NCBI GenBank assembly: GCA_965206445.1
Contig: CBDBJR010000001.1
Location: forward strand, 434,001-498,000
Origin: CBDBJR01 sp965206445
GTDB taxonomy: Bacteria; Pseudomonadota; Gammaproteobacteria; Arenicellales; Poriferihabitantaceae
Reading direction: 5' to 3'
Length of the DNA: 64,000 nt
Every line of letters starts with the position of its first letter. Position 1 is the first letter of the stretch. The translations under genes were made by a program, and so were the position numbers. This document shows, piece after piece, positions 1 through 9,242 of this stretch. A model generated the notes under the pieces. It ran no database searches. It was not told the origin of the DNA and saw nothing but the letters and a program-made list of their open reading frames with translations.

Positions 1-2
1 GG

Positions 3-1562
3 CGCCGGCAGCTTGGTCGTGGACCGCTGGCTGGTGTGCTGTTCTTTGCGGTGGCGTTGTCGCCGGTGCTGGGTTTCGTAGATTTCGGCTATATGGAGTT
101 CTCGTTTGTCGCCGACCGCTATCAATACCTCGGTGGCATCGGCCTGATCGCCGTCGTGGCCGGTGCCGTGGGCCGGGCCTGTCAACGGGGTCTCGGCGCC
201 CTGCCGGCGCACCGTACGCGTCCGGCGCAGCTGGCCATCGGGGCGGTCGGGGCGGCCATACTGGCGGTTGCCGGCCTGCTCACCTGGAACCAGGCCGGCC
301 TCTACCGCGACAACGGTACCTTCTTCACCCACATCATCACCCACAACCCGCAGGCCCGCAACGCCCACCACAATCTTGGGAACTACCTGCGGGATCAGGG
401 GCGCTACGAGGAAGCGCATGCCGCCTACCAAACCGCCCTTACGTTGCGCCCGGATGACCCCGGACTGCTCAACAATATCGGCGTGCTGCTGTTAAACCAG
501 AGCCGTTATGAGGAGGCGGCCGCGCGCTTCCGCGAGGTGCTGCGGTTTAACCCGCAACATCAAGTCGCGATGCGGAACATAGCCGCGGTGCTGGTGAATC
601 AGGGGCGGCATGCGGCGGCGTTGGCGGCGGCGCAACAGGTAATTGCACACTATCCCGATGACGCGCAAGCCCACTGGCTGCTCGGCGCGCTGCTGTCAAA
701 ACAGGGCCGCCCGGAGGAGGCGAACACGCACTTCCGCGAGGCGCTGCGGCTGAATCCGCAGCACCCAACCGCGATGCGGGACCTTGCCGGGATGCAGATG
801 AATCAGGGGCGGTATGCGGAAGCGCATGCCATCTACCAAACCGCCCTTGAGCGGGAACCGGATGACCCTGACCTGCTCAACAATATCGGCGTGCTGCTGG
901 AAAAGCAGGGCCGCCATGAGGAGGCGACCGCGCGCTACCGCGAGACGCTGCGGCTGAATCCGCAGCACCAAAACGCGATGCAGAACCTTGCTACGCTACT
1001 GATCAATGCCGGCGCGCTGCTGTCAAAGCAGGGCCGCCCGGAGGAGGCGGCCGCGCGCTTCCGCGAGGTGCTGCGGTTTAACCCGCAGCATCAAGTCGCG
1101 ATGCGGAACATGGCCGCGGTGCTGATGGATCAGGGGCAGCACGCGGCGGCGTTGGCGTCGGCGCAACAGGTGATTGCACACTATCCCGATGACGCGCAAG
1201 CCCACCAGCTGCTCGGCGCGCTGCTGTCAAAGCAGGGCCGCCCGGAGGAGGCGATCACGCACTTCCGCGAGGTGCTGCGGCTGAATCCGCAGCACCCAAC
1301 CGCGATGCGGGACATTGCCGGGATGCAGATGAATCAGGGGCGGTATGCGGCGGCGTTGGCGTCGGCGCAACAGGCGATTGCGCGCGCGTCCGATGATGCG
1401 CAGGCCCACTATCTGGCGGGTCTCGGGCTGTTTCACCTCAACCGCAAAACCGAAGCGCTGCACCATTACAACCGCGCATTGGCGTTGGACCCGAATCTGA
1501 AAACGGCACGCGAACAGCGCAAACAAATCCTGGAGTCCATGACCAATCAGGGCCGACAATGA
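3..1562 (+). CDS. TMTC-like GT-C/TPR membrane protein, array member 1 (5' truncated by window)
   Basis: The reading frame is already open at the left edge, where it reads RRQLGRGPLAGVLFF, a segment found mid-protein in the complete paralogs downstream. The real start is therefore outside the window. What is visible is the end of the membrane domain (LSPVLGFVDFGY, FVADRYQYL, LTWNQAGLYRD) followed by about 11 TPR units, the largest number in the array. Most units are 34 residues; one, starting QNAMQNLATLL, is 41. Units alternate between near-identical types, which suggests amplification of TPR pairs. The family is a GT-C glycosyltransferase fold with C-terminal TPRs, as in TMTC proteins; activity is inferred. 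The 3' half is nearly identical to that of the next member. Confidence 0.85.
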   Translation, partial: RRQLGRGPLAGVLFFAVALSPVLGFVDFGYMEFSFVADRYQYLGGIGLIAVVAGAVGRACQRGLGALPAHRTRPAQLAIGAVGAAILAVAGLLTWNQAGLYRDNGTFFTHIITHNPQARNAHHNLGNYLRDQGRYEEAHAAYQTALTLRPDDPGLLNNIGVLLLNQSRYEEAAARFREVLRFNPQHQVAMRNIAAVLVNQGRHAAALAAAQQVIAHYPDDAQAHWLLGALLSKQGRPEEANTHFREALRLNPQHPTAMRDLAGMQMNQGRYAEAHAIYQTALEREPDDPDLLNNIGVLLEKQGRHEEATARYRETLRLNPQHQNAMQNLATLLINAGALLSKQGRPEEAAARFREVLRFNPQHQVAMRNMAAVLMDQGQHAAALASAQQVIAHYPDDAQAHQLLGALLSKQGRPEEAITHFREVLRLNPQHPTAMRDIAGMQMNQGRYAAALASAQQAIARASDDAQAHYLAGLGLFHLNRKTEALHHYNRALALDPNLKTAREQRKQILESMTNQGRQ

Positions 1563-1625
1563 GAATGGTGAGGCAACCCATGCCTGCGCCGTGCCGACAA
1601 CCGTCGCGCTCAACGGCAGCATAAG

Positions 1626-1754
1626 ATGGCGAGAAAGCGACCCCCCCGCGCGGCGAGAAAGCAACCCCGCGTCCGGACACCAACGCCACCGAACGGCAAC
1701 GCCGCACCGCGCAAGCAATTCTTTGAGTCCACGACCAACGCGGTTCAGCAATAA
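1626..1754 (+). pseudogene. Deletion remnant of an array member (N-terminus fused to C-terminus)
   Basis: A 42-codon frame starts with MARKRPPRAARKQPRVRTP, the basic N-terminus of array members 4-7, and passes directly into KQFFESTTNAVQQ, the C-terminal tail of those same proteins (compare QFFESMTNEGRQ). Everything between, about 1.8 kb in a normal member, is missing. The joint lies in a GCGCAA stretch present at both ends of an intact gene, as expected of a short-homology deletion. It begins 63 bp after member 1, the standard array spacing, so it marks a lost member. A functional peptide is unlikely but not excluded. Confidence 0.75.
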
Positions 1755-2079
1755 GCACGGCGAGGCAACCCATTCATCCCCGTGCCGGTAACGCCCACCG
1801 GGCGCCGCGGTCGGCCATGTCGGTGATGTTCGACAGCTCCGGCCGGTTGTCGCCGGGGCCTTTGGCGGCGATGTCCACGTCATCGCCATTGCGCCGCTGC
1901 CGCTTGTGCGCGCTACATGTGAACGCATGGGCGGCACGGCACCGAACCATCTCGCCCTGATGACCGTCACCTTGATTGCCAACCTGCATGGGCCACCCAA
2001 CGTGTTGTATAATCACGAATGGACGTCGGCGCTGAAAAGAGAATAACGTACCCGCCGTCCCGCTCAATGGCAGCATAAT
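1755..2079 (+). other. Array linker carrying an inserted segment of about 265 bp; possible promoter
   Basis: The first ~35 bp and last ~35 bp resemble the short linkers between the other array genes. The middle (about 1790-2050) matches nothing else in the window except its copy at 4634-4953. It contains a perfect TATAAT at 2008-2013, but no convincing -35 at 16-18 bp. A 5-bp difference between the two copies (near 1930) shifts any reading frame, so no conserved gene is supported here. Confidence 0.5.
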
Positions 2080-4440
2080 ATGGCGAGAAAGCGAAAACCC
2101 CGCGTCCGGACGCCACCGACCGGCAACGGCGCGCCGCGCAAGCCGCCGCTGCCGGCGGCATCCCCTGCGTCCGGCATTTTCCCCGGTGCCCTTGTTGCCC
2201 CTATAGCATTAGCAGGCGCGGCACTGTGCCTGTTGGTGGCGGTCAGTTACTTTCCGGCGCTGTCGGCCGGATTCGTATGGGATGACGTGATACTGACCAG
2301 AACCGCGCCGCTTCACACCTGGTCGTGGCTGGCGCAGATCTGGTTTACCCCGCGTGGGCTGATTCAACAAGAAGCCCACTACTGGCCGCTGCTGTATACC
2401 CTCTTCTGGCTGGAGCATAAACTGTGGGGGCTGGCACCGCTCGGCTATCACCTGGTCAATCTGCTGCTGCATACCGGTGTCGTGTTGCTGCTGTGGCGCC
2501 TGCTGCGACGGTTGGAGGTGCCCGGCGCGTGGTTCGCGGCGGCGGTGTTCGCGGTGCATCCGCTGCATGTAGAGTCGGTGGCCTGGGTCATCGGGCGCAA
2601 GGACATGCTGGCGACGGTGTTCTATCTCGCCGCCGTGCTCGCCTATATCCGCTTCACGGAAATGCCGCGCGGGCGGCGGCGAGGAGGGCCTTACCTGCTG
2701 GCGGTGGCGTTGTTCGTGCTCGGCCTGCTCAGCAAATCTATTGCCATCACGCTGCCGGCGGCGCTGTTGCTGTGGCACTGGTGGCGGCACGGGCGCGTGA
2801 CGATGGCCGATTTTCGCCGCACGCTGCCGTTCTTCCTGGTGGGGCTGGGCATCGCGTTGGCCGACTATGCCTATTACGTCGGCATTGACCCCATCTCATT
2901 CGCGTATTCGCCGCTGGAGCGCGGGTTGATTGCGGCGCGCGCATTGGCATTTTACGCCGGCAAACTGCTGTGGCCGGCGGGGCTGACCGGGGTCTATCCG
3001 CGCTGGGAGCCCGGCGTCGGCGACCTGCTGGCCTGGGGCAGCGCGGCCGGCTTCGTGGCGGTGGTGGCGGTGTTGTGGTGCTGTCGCCGGCAGATCGGTC
3101 GCGGGCCGCTGGCCGGTGTGCTGTTCTTTGCGGTGGCGTTATCCCCGGTGCTGGGTTTCGTGGATTTCGGCTATATGCGGTTCTCGTTTGTCGCCGACCG
3201 TTATCAATACCTCGCCGGCATCGGCCTGATTGCCGTTGTGGCCGGCGCTGCGGGCCGTGCCTGTCAATTGGGTCTCGATGCCTTGCCGGAGCACCGGACG
3301 CGACCGGCGCGGATGGCCATCGGGGCGGTCGGGGCGGCCATCCTGGCGGTGTCAGGCCTCCTCACCTGGAATCATACCGGCCTCTACCGCGACAACGTTA
3401 CCTTCTTCACCCACGTCATCGCCCACAACCCGCAGGCACACGATGCCCACTTTAACCTTGGGGTCTACCTGCAGGCCGAGGGGCGCTACGGGGAAGCGCA
3501 GGCCGCCTACCAAACTGCCCTTGAGCGGCGACCGGATCACTCTGGAGCGCTCGTTAATAGCGGCTTTCTGCTGTCACAGCAGGGCCACTATGAGGAAGCG
3601 ATCGCGCGCTACCGCGAGGTGCTGCGGCTGAATCCGCAGCACCCAACCGCGATGCGGGACATTGCCGGGATACAGATGAATCAGGGGCGGTATGCGGAAG
3701 CGCATGCCACCTACCAAACCGCCCTTGAGCGGGAACCGGATGACCCTGACCTGCGCAACAATATCGGTGTGCTGCTGGAAAAGCAGGGCCGCCATGAGGA
3801 GGCGACCGCGCGCTACCGCGAGACGCTGCGGCTGAATCCGCAGCACCAAAACGCGATGCAGAACCTTGCTACGCTACTGATCAATGCCGGCGCGCTGCTG
3901 TCAAAGCAGGGCCGCCCGGAGGCGGCGGCCGCGCGCTTCCGCGAGGTGCTGCGGTTTAACCCGCAGCATCAAGTCGCGATGCGGAACATGGCCGCGGTGC
4001 TGATGGGTCAGGGGCGGCATGCGGCGGCGTTGGCGTCGGCGCAACAGGTGATTGCACACTATCCCGATGACGCGCAAGCCCACCAGCTGATCGGCGTGCT
4101 GCTGTCAAAACAGGGCCGCCCGGAGGAGGCGATCACGCGCTACCGCGAGGTGCTGCGGCTGAATCCGCAGCACCCAACCGCGATGCGGGATATTGCCGTG
4201 ATGCAGATGAATCAGGGGCGGTATGCGGCGGGGTTGGCGTCGGCGCAACAGGCGATTGCGCGCGCGTCCGATGACGCGCAGGCCCACTATCTGGCGGGTC
4301 TCGGGCTGTTTCACCTCAACCGCAAAACCGAAGCGCTGCACCATTACGACCGCGCATTGGCGTTAGACCCGAATCTGAAAACGGTACGCGAACAGCGCAA
4401 GCAAATCCTGGAGTCCATGACCAATCAGGACCGACAATGA
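2080..4440 (+). CDS. TMTC-like GT-C/TPR membrane protein, array member 2
   Basis: 786 residues. A basic, Pro-rich N-terminal tail (MARKRKPRVRTPPTGNG) is followed by a first membrane segment ending SYFPALSAGFVWDD. The WDD acids occupy the position of the acidic catalytic motif in the first periplasmic loop of GT-C enzymes. Next come HYWPLLYTLFWLEHKLWG, GYHLVNLLLH and HPLHVESVAWVIGRKD, which match TMTC landmarks, then several more membrane segments. About nine TPR units fill the C-terminal third, one of them 41 residues long. By family the role is transfer of a sugar from a lipid carrier to protein on the outer face of the inner membrane; the substrate is unknown. No clear Shine-Dalgarno sequence precedes the ATG, as elsewhere in the array. 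Confidence 0.85.
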   Translation: MARKRKPRVRTPPTGNGAPRKPPLPAASPASGIFPGALVAPIALAGAALCLLVAVSYFPALSAGFVWDDVILTRTAPLHTWSWLAQIWFTPRGLIQQEAHYWPLLYTLFWLEHKLWGLAPLGYHLVNLLLHTGVVLLLWRLLRRLEVPGAWFAAAVFAVHPLHVESVAWVIGRKDMLATVFYLAAVLAYIRFTEMPRGRRRGGPYLLAVALFVLGLLSKSIAITLPAALLLWHWWRHGRVTMADFRRTLPFFLVGLGIALADYAYYVGIDPISFAYSPLERGLIAARALAFYAGKLLWPAGLTGVYPRWEPGVGDLLAWGSAAGFVAVVAVLWCCRRQIGRGPLAGVLFFAVALSPVLGFVDFGYMRFSFVADRYQYLAGIGLIAVVAGAAGRACQLGLDALPEHRTRPARMAIGAVGAAILAVSGLLTWNHTGLYRDNVTFFTHVIAHNPQAHDAHFNLGVYLQAEGRYGEAQAAYQTALERRPDHSGALVNSGFLLSQQGHYEEAIARYREVLRLNPQHPTAMRDIAGIQMNQGRYAEAHATYQTALEREPDDPDLRNNIGVLLEKQGRHEEATARYRETLRLNPQHQNAMQNLATLLINAGALLSKQGRPEAAAARFREVLRFNPQHQVAMRNMAAVLMGQGRHAAALASAQQVIAHYPDDAQAHQLIGVLLSKQGRPEEAITRYREVLRLNPQHPTAMRDIAVMQMNQGRYAAGLASAQQAIARASDDAQAHYLAGLGLFHLNRKTEALHHYDRALALDPNLKTVREQRKQILESMTNQDRQ

Positions 4441-4504
4441 GAATGGTGAGGCAACCCATGCCGGCGCCGTGCCGACGACCGTCGCGTTCAACGGCAGCAT
4501 AAAT

Positions 4505-4633
4505 ATGGCGAGAAAGCGACCCCCCCGCGCGGCGAGAAAGCAACCCCGCGTCCGGACACCAACACCACCGAACGGCAACGCCGCGCCGCGCAAGCAATTC
4601 TTTGAGTCCACGACCAACGCGGTTCAGCAATAA
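4505..4633 (+). pseudogene. Second copy of the array-member deletion remnant
   Basis: Near-identical to the remnant at 1626-1754: the same 42 codons, the same N-to-C fusion and the same GCGCAA joint. It begins 64 bp after member 2. Gene 1, the remnant and the following segment were therefore copied together with gene 2 as one unit of about 2.88 kb. The deletion happened once and was then duplicated. Confidence 0.75.
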
Positions 4634-4953
4634 GCACGGCGAGGCAACCCATTCATCCCCGTGCCGGTAACGCCCACCGGGCGCCGCGGTCGGCCATGTC
4701 GGTGATGTTCGACAGCTCCGGCCGGTTGTCGCCGGGGCCTTTGGCGGCGATGTCCACGTCATCGCCATTGCGCCGCTGCCGCTTGTGCGCGCTACATGTG
4801 AACGCATGGGCGGCACCGAACCATCTCGCCCTGATGACTGTCACCTTGATTGCCAACCTGCATGGGCCACCCAACGCGTTGTATAATCACGAATGGACGT
4901 CGGCGCTGAAAAGAGAATAACGTACCCGCCGTCCCGTTCAATGGCAGCATAAT
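4634..4953 (+). other. Second copy of the array linker with inserted segment
   Basis: A copy of 1755-2079 with a 5-bp deletion and a few substitutions. It keeps the perfect TATAAT (4882-4887) about 70 bp before the member 3 start codon. No gene is supported in it. Confidence 0.5.
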
Positions 4954-7116
4954 ATGGCGAGAAAGCGAAAACCCCGCGTCCGGACGCCAACCCCGCCGAA
5001 AGGCAACGGTGCGCCGCGCAAGCCGCCGACTCCGGCGGCATCCCCCGCGCCCGGCATGTTCCCCGGCTCCTCTGATGCCTCTATGGCCTCTATTGCATTA
5101 GCCGGCGCGGTACTGTGCCTGTTGGTGGCGGTCAGCTATTTTCCGGTGCTGTCGGCGGGATTCTTGTGGGATGACGAACTGACACTGCCCAATGCCGCGC
5201 CGCTTCACACCTGGTCGGGGCTGGCGCAGATCTGGTTTACCCCGCGTGCGCTGCTGCCATACGAAGGCCACTACTGGCCGCTGCTCTATACCATCTTCTG
5301 GCTGGAGCACAAACTGTGGGGGCTGGCGCCGCTCGGCTATCACCTTGTCAATCTGCTGCTGCATTCCGGGGTCGTGTTGCTGCTGTGGCGCCTGCTGCGA
5401 CGGCTGGGGGTGCCCGGTGCGTGGTTCGCGGCGGCGGTGTTCGCGGTGCATCCGCTGCATGTCGAGTCGGTGGCCTGGGTCATCGGGCGCAAGGACATCC
5501 TGGCGACGGTGTGCTATCTTGCCGCCGTGCTCGCCTATATCCGCTTCGCAGAAATGCGGCGATGGCGGCATTACCTGCTGGCGATGGCGTTGTTTGTGCT
5601 CGGCCTGCTCAGCAAATCCATCACCGTCACGCTACCGGCGACACTGTTACTGTGGCACTGGTGGCGGCACGGGCGTGTGACGACGGCTGATTTCAGCCGC
5701 ACGCTGCCGTTCTTCCTGGTCGGGCTGGGCATCGTGCTGGCCGACTATGTCTATTACAGCAGCATCGAACACATTGCATTCGCCTATTCGCCGCTGGAGC
5801 GCGGGCTGATTGCAGCGCGCGCCCTGGCATTTTACGCCGGCAAACTGCTGTGGCCGGCCGGGTTGACCGGGATCTATCCGCGCTGGGAGCCCGGCATCGG
5901 TGACGCGCTGGCCTGGGGTTGCGCGGCCGGCTGTGCGGCGGTGGTGGCGGTGTTGTGGTGCGGTCGCCGGCAGCTCGGTCGCGGACCGCTGGCCGGCGTG
6001 CTGTTCTTTGCGGTGGCGTTGTCGCCGGTGCTGGGCTTGGTGGACTTTGGTTATATGCAGTTCTCGTTTGTCGCCGATCGTTATCAGTACCTTGCCGGCA
6101 TCGGCCTGATCGCCGTCGTGGTCGCCGCCGTGGGCCGGGCCTGTCAACGGGGTCTCGGCGCCCTGCCGGAGCACCGCACGCGTCCGGCGCGGCTGGCCAT
6201 CGGGGTGGCCGGGGCGGCCCTACTGGCGGTGTCAGGCCTGCTCACCTGGAATCATGCCGGCATCTATCGCGACTCCGGTACCTTCTTCACCCACGTTATC
6301 GCCCACAACCCGCAGGCCCGCGACGCCCACTACAATCTGGGGAACTACCTGCGGGACGAGGGGCACTACGCGGCAGCACATGCCACCTACCAAACCGCCC
6401 TTGAGCGGGAACCGGATGACCCTGACCTGCGCAACAATATCGGCGTGCTGCTGGAAAAGCAGGGCCGCCATGAGGAGGCGACCGCGCGCTACCGCGAGAC
6501 GCTGCGGCTGAATCCGCAGCACCAAAACGCGATGCAGAACCTTGCTACGCTACTGATCAATGCCGGCGCGCTGCTGGAAAAGCAGGGCCGCCCGGAGGCC
6601 GCCGCCGCGCGCTTCCGCGAGGTGCTGCGGTTTAACCCGCAACATCAAGTCGCGATGCGAAACATGGCCACGGTGCTGATGAATCAGGGGCGGCATGCGG
6701 CGGCGTTGGCGGCGGCGCAACAGGTGATTGCACACTATCCCGATGACGCGCAAGCCTACCAGCTGATCGGCGCGCTGCTGTCAAAGCAGGGCCGCCCGGA
6801 GGAGGCGATCACGCACTTCCGCGAGGTGCTGCGGCTGAATCCGCAGCACCCAACCGCGATGCGGGACATTGCCGGGATGCAGATGAATCAGGGGCGGTAT
6901 GCGGCGGCGTTGGCGTCGGCGCAACAGGCGATTGCGCGCGCGTCCGATGATGCGCAGGCCCACTATCTGGCGGGTCTCGGGCTGTTTCACCTCAACCGCA
7001 AGGCCGAAGCGCTGCGCCATTACGACCGCGCATTGGTGTTAGACCCGAATCTGAAAACGGCACGCGAACAGCGCAAACAAATCCTGGAGTCCATGACCAA
7101 TCAGGGCCGACAATGA
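4954..7116 (+). CDS. TMTC-like GT-C/TPR membrane protein, array member 3
   Basis: 720 residues with the same plan as member 2: MARKRKPRVRTP tail, first membrane segment, FLWDD acidic motif, HYWPLLYTIFWLEHKLWG, HPLHVESVAWVIGRKD and further membrane helices. The C-terminus has about seven TPR units, including one 41-residue unit (QNAMQNLATLLINAGALLEK). The tail DPNLKTAREQRKQILESMT matches members 1 and 2, whereas members 4-6 end in FFES, so 1-3 form one subgroup. A predicted sugar transferase of the inner membrane with periplasmic TPRs; acceptor and donor are unknown. Confidence 0.85.
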   Translation: MARKRKPRVRTPTPPKGNGAPRKPPTPAASPAPGMFPGSSDASMASIALAGAVLCLLVAVSYFPVLSAGFLWDDELTLPNAAPLHTWSGLAQIWFTPRALLPYEGHYWPLLYTIFWLEHKLWGLAPLGYHLVNLLLHSGVVLLLWRLLRRLGVPGAWFAAAVFAVHPLHVESVAWVIGRKDILATVCYLAAVLAYIRFAEMRRWRHYLLAMALFVLGLLSKSITVTLPATLLLWHWWRHGRVTTADFSRTLPFFLVGLGIVLADYVYYSSIEHIAFAYSPLERGLIAARALAFYAGKLLWPAGLTGIYPRWEPGIGDALAWGCAAGCAAVVAVLWCGRRQLGRGPLAGVLFFAVALSPVLGLVDFGYMQFSFVADRYQYLAGIGLIAVVVAAVGRACQRGLGALPEHRTRPARLAIGVAGAALLAVSGLLTWNHAGIYRDSGTFFTHVIAHNPQARDAHYNLGNYLRDEGHYAAAHATYQTALEREPDDPDLRNNIGVLLEKQGRHEEATARYRETLRLNPQHQNAMQNLATLLINAGALLEKQGRPEAAAARFREVLRFNPQHQVAMRNMATVLMNQGRHAAALAAAQQVIAHYPDDAQAYQLIGALLSKQGRPEEAITHFREVLRLNPQHPTAMRDIAGMQMNQGRYAAALASAQQAIARASDDAQAHYLAGLGLFHLNRKAEALRHYDRALVLDPNLKTAREQRKQILESMTNQGRQ

Positions 7117-7180
7117 GAATGGTGAGGCAACCCATGCCGGCGCCGTGCCGACGACCGTCGCGCTCAACGGCAGCATAAAT
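7117..7180 (+). repeat. Conserved array linker (64 bp)
   Basis: The gap between members 3 and 4 is one of a set of similar 63-70 bp linkers (also 9173-9242, 11109-11174, 13038-13103, and after genes 1 and 2). They share GAGGCAACCCATGCC-like and CTCAACGGCAGCATAA-like segments, the second abutting the ATG. No standard Shine-Dalgarno sequence is visible. Conserved linkers give homology for unequal crossing-over and suggest that members 3-7 are co-transcribed. Confidence 0.6.
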
Positions 7181-9172
7181 ATGGCGAGAAAGCGACCCCC
7201 CCGCGCGGCGAGAAAGCAACCCCGCGTCCGGACACCAACGCCGCCGAACGGCAACGGTGCGCCGCGCAAGCCGCCGCTGCTGGCGGCATCCCCCGCGTCC
7301 GGCATGCTCCCCGGTGCCCCTGGTGCCGCTATGGCCCCTGTGATATTAGCGGCCACGGCGCTGTGTCTGTTGGTGGCGGTCAGTTACTTTCCGGCGCTGG
7401 CGGCCGGATTCGTCTGGGATGACAAGGTGATATTGCCCAATGCCAGGCCGCTTCACACCTGGTCGGGGCTGGCGCAGATCTGGTTTACCCCAAATGCGCT
7501 GTTTCCATACGAAGGCCACTACTGGCCGCTGCTCTATACCACCTTCTGGCTGGAGCACAAGCTGTGGGGACTGGCACCGCTCGGCTATCACCTGATCAAT
7601 CTGCTGCTGCATACCAGTGTCGTGTTGCTGTTGTGGCGGCTGCTGCGGCGGCTGGGGGTGCCCAGCGCGTGGTTCGCGGCGGCGGTGTTCGCAGTGCATC
7701 CGCTGCATGTGGAGTCGGTGGCCTGGGTTATCGGGCGCAAGGACATCCTGGCGACGTTGTTCTATCTTTCATCCATGCTCGCTTATATCCGCTTCACGGA
7801 AATGCCGCGCGGGCGGCGGCGAGGGAAGCATTACCTGCTGGCGATCGCGTTGTTTGTGCTCGGCCTGCTCAGCAAATCCATCGCCATTACGCTGCCGGTG
7901 GCATTGTTACTGTGGCACTGGTGGCGGCACGGGCGTGTGACGATGGCTGATTGCAGCCGCACGCTGCCGTTCTTCCTGGTCGGGCTGGGCATCGTGTTGG
8001 CCGACTATGTCTATTACAGCAGCATCGAACACAGTGCATTCGCCTATTCGCCGCTGGAGCGCGGGCTGATTGCAGCGCGCGCCCTGGCATTTTACGCCGG
8101 CAAACTGCTGTGGCCGACGGGGTTGACCGGGATCTATCCGCACTGGGAGCCCGGCATCGGTGACGCGCTGGCCTGGGGCAGCGCGGTCGGTTTTGCGGCG
8201 GCGGTGGCGGTGTTGTGGTGCTGTCGCCGGCGGCTCGGTCGCGGACCGCTGGCCGGTGTGCTGTTCTTTGCGGTGGCGTTGTCGCCGGTGCTGGGTTTTG
8301 TGGACTTTGGTTATATGCAGTTCTCGTTTGTCGCCGACCGTTATCAGTACCTTGCCGGCATCGGTCTGATCGCCGTCGTGGTCGCCGCCGTGGGCCAGGC
8401 CTGTCAACGGGGTCTCGGCGCCCTGCCGGAGCACCAGACACGTCCGGCGCGGCTGGCCATCGGGGTGGCCGGGGCGGCCATACTGGCGGTGTCAGGCCTG
8501 CTCACCTGGAATCATGCCGGCATCTATCGCGACTCCGGTACCTTCTTCACCCACGTTATCGCCCACAACCCGCAGGCCCGCGACGCCCACTACAATCTGG
8601 GGAACTACCTGCGGGACGAGGGGCACTACGCGGCAGCGCATGCCACCTACCAAACCGCCCTTGAGCAGCGACCGGACAACCCTGAACTGCTCAACAATAT
8701 CGGTGTGCTGCTGGAAAAGCAGGGCCGCCATGAGGAGGCGACCGCGCGCTTCCGTGAGGCGTTGCGGCTTAACCCACAGTACACAACCGCGATGCGGAAC
8801 CTTGTCGTCCTGCTCAACGATATCGGCGTGCTGCTGGAAAAGCAGGGCCGCTATGAGGAGGCGACCGCGCGCTTCCGCGAGGCGTTGCGGCTTAACCCGC
8901 GGTACGCAGCCGCGATGCGGAACCTTGCCGTGGTGCTGATGAGTCAGGGGCGGTATGCAGAGGGGTTGGCGTCGGTGCAACAGGTGATTGCGCGCTATCC
9001 CGATGACGCACAAGCCCACCAGGTGGCGGGCTTCGGGCTGTTTCACCTCAATCGCAAGGCCGAAGCGCTGCGCCATTACGACCGCGCATTGGCGTTGGAC
9101 CCGAATCTGGCCCGGGCACGCGAACAGCGCAAACAATTCTTTGAGTCCATGACCAACGAGGGCCGGCAATGA
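7181..9172 (+). CDS. TMTC-like GT-C/TPR membrane protein, array member 4
   Basis: 663 residues from the ATG at 7181, chosen because MARKRPPRAARKQPRVRTP matches the other members. An upstream in-frame ATG at 7145 lies inside the conserved linker. Membrane domain landmarks are FVWDD, HYWPLLYTTFWLEHKLWG, HPLHVESVAWVIGRKD, FVADRYQYL and LTWNHAGIYRD. There are five TPR units, the third (8783-8905) being a 41-residue variant with seven extra residues in helix A. The tail changes to QFFESMTNEGRQ, shared with members 5 and 6. A predicted lipid-linked sugar transferase; function is inferred from family. Confidence 0.85.
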   Translation: MARKRPPRAARKQPRVRTPTPPNGNGAPRKPPLLAASPASGMLPGAPGAAMAPVILAATALCLLVAVSYFPALAAGFVWDDKVILPNARPLHTWSGLAQIWFTPNALFPYEGHYWPLLYTTFWLEHKLWGLAPLGYHLINLLLHTSVVLLLWRLLRRLGVPSAWFAAAVFAVHPLHVESVAWVIGRKDILATLFYLSSMLAYIRFTEMPRGRRRGKHYLLAIALFVLGLLSKSIAITLPVALLLWHWWRHGRVTMADCSRTLPFFLVGLGIVLADYVYYSSIEHSAFAYSPLERGLIAARALAFYAGKLLWPTGLTGIYPHWEPGIGDALAWGSAVGFAAAVAVLWCCRRRLGRGPLAGVLFFAVALSPVLGFVDFGYMQFSFVADRYQYLAGIGLIAVVVAAVGQACQRGLGALPEHQTRPARLAIGVAGAAILAVSGLLTWNHAGIYRDSGTFFTHVIAHNPQARDAHYNLGNYLRDEGHYAAAHATYQTALEQRPDNPELLNNIGVLLEKQGRHEEATARFREALRLNPQYTTAMRNLVVLLNDIGVLLEKQGRYEEATARFREALRLNPRYAAAMRNLAVVLMSQGRYAEGLASVQQVIARYPDDAQAHQVAGFGLFHLNRKAEALRHYDRALALDPNLARAREQRKQFFESMTNEGRQ

Positions 9173-9242
9173 GAACGGCGAAACAGCCCATGCCGGTGCC
9201 GTGCCGGCGCCACCTGTCGTCGCGCTCAACGGCAGCATAAAT

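Noticed and set aside
1972..2013. TTGATT (1972-1977) with TATAAT (2008-2013) as a promoter for array member 2
   Set aside because: The spacing of 30 bp is far too long; only the -10-like element is reported.
1774..2076. Minus-strand frame of 100 codons in the linker insert, repeated at 4653-4874
   Set aside because: A 5-bp indel between the two copies changes the frame, and no family is recognised.
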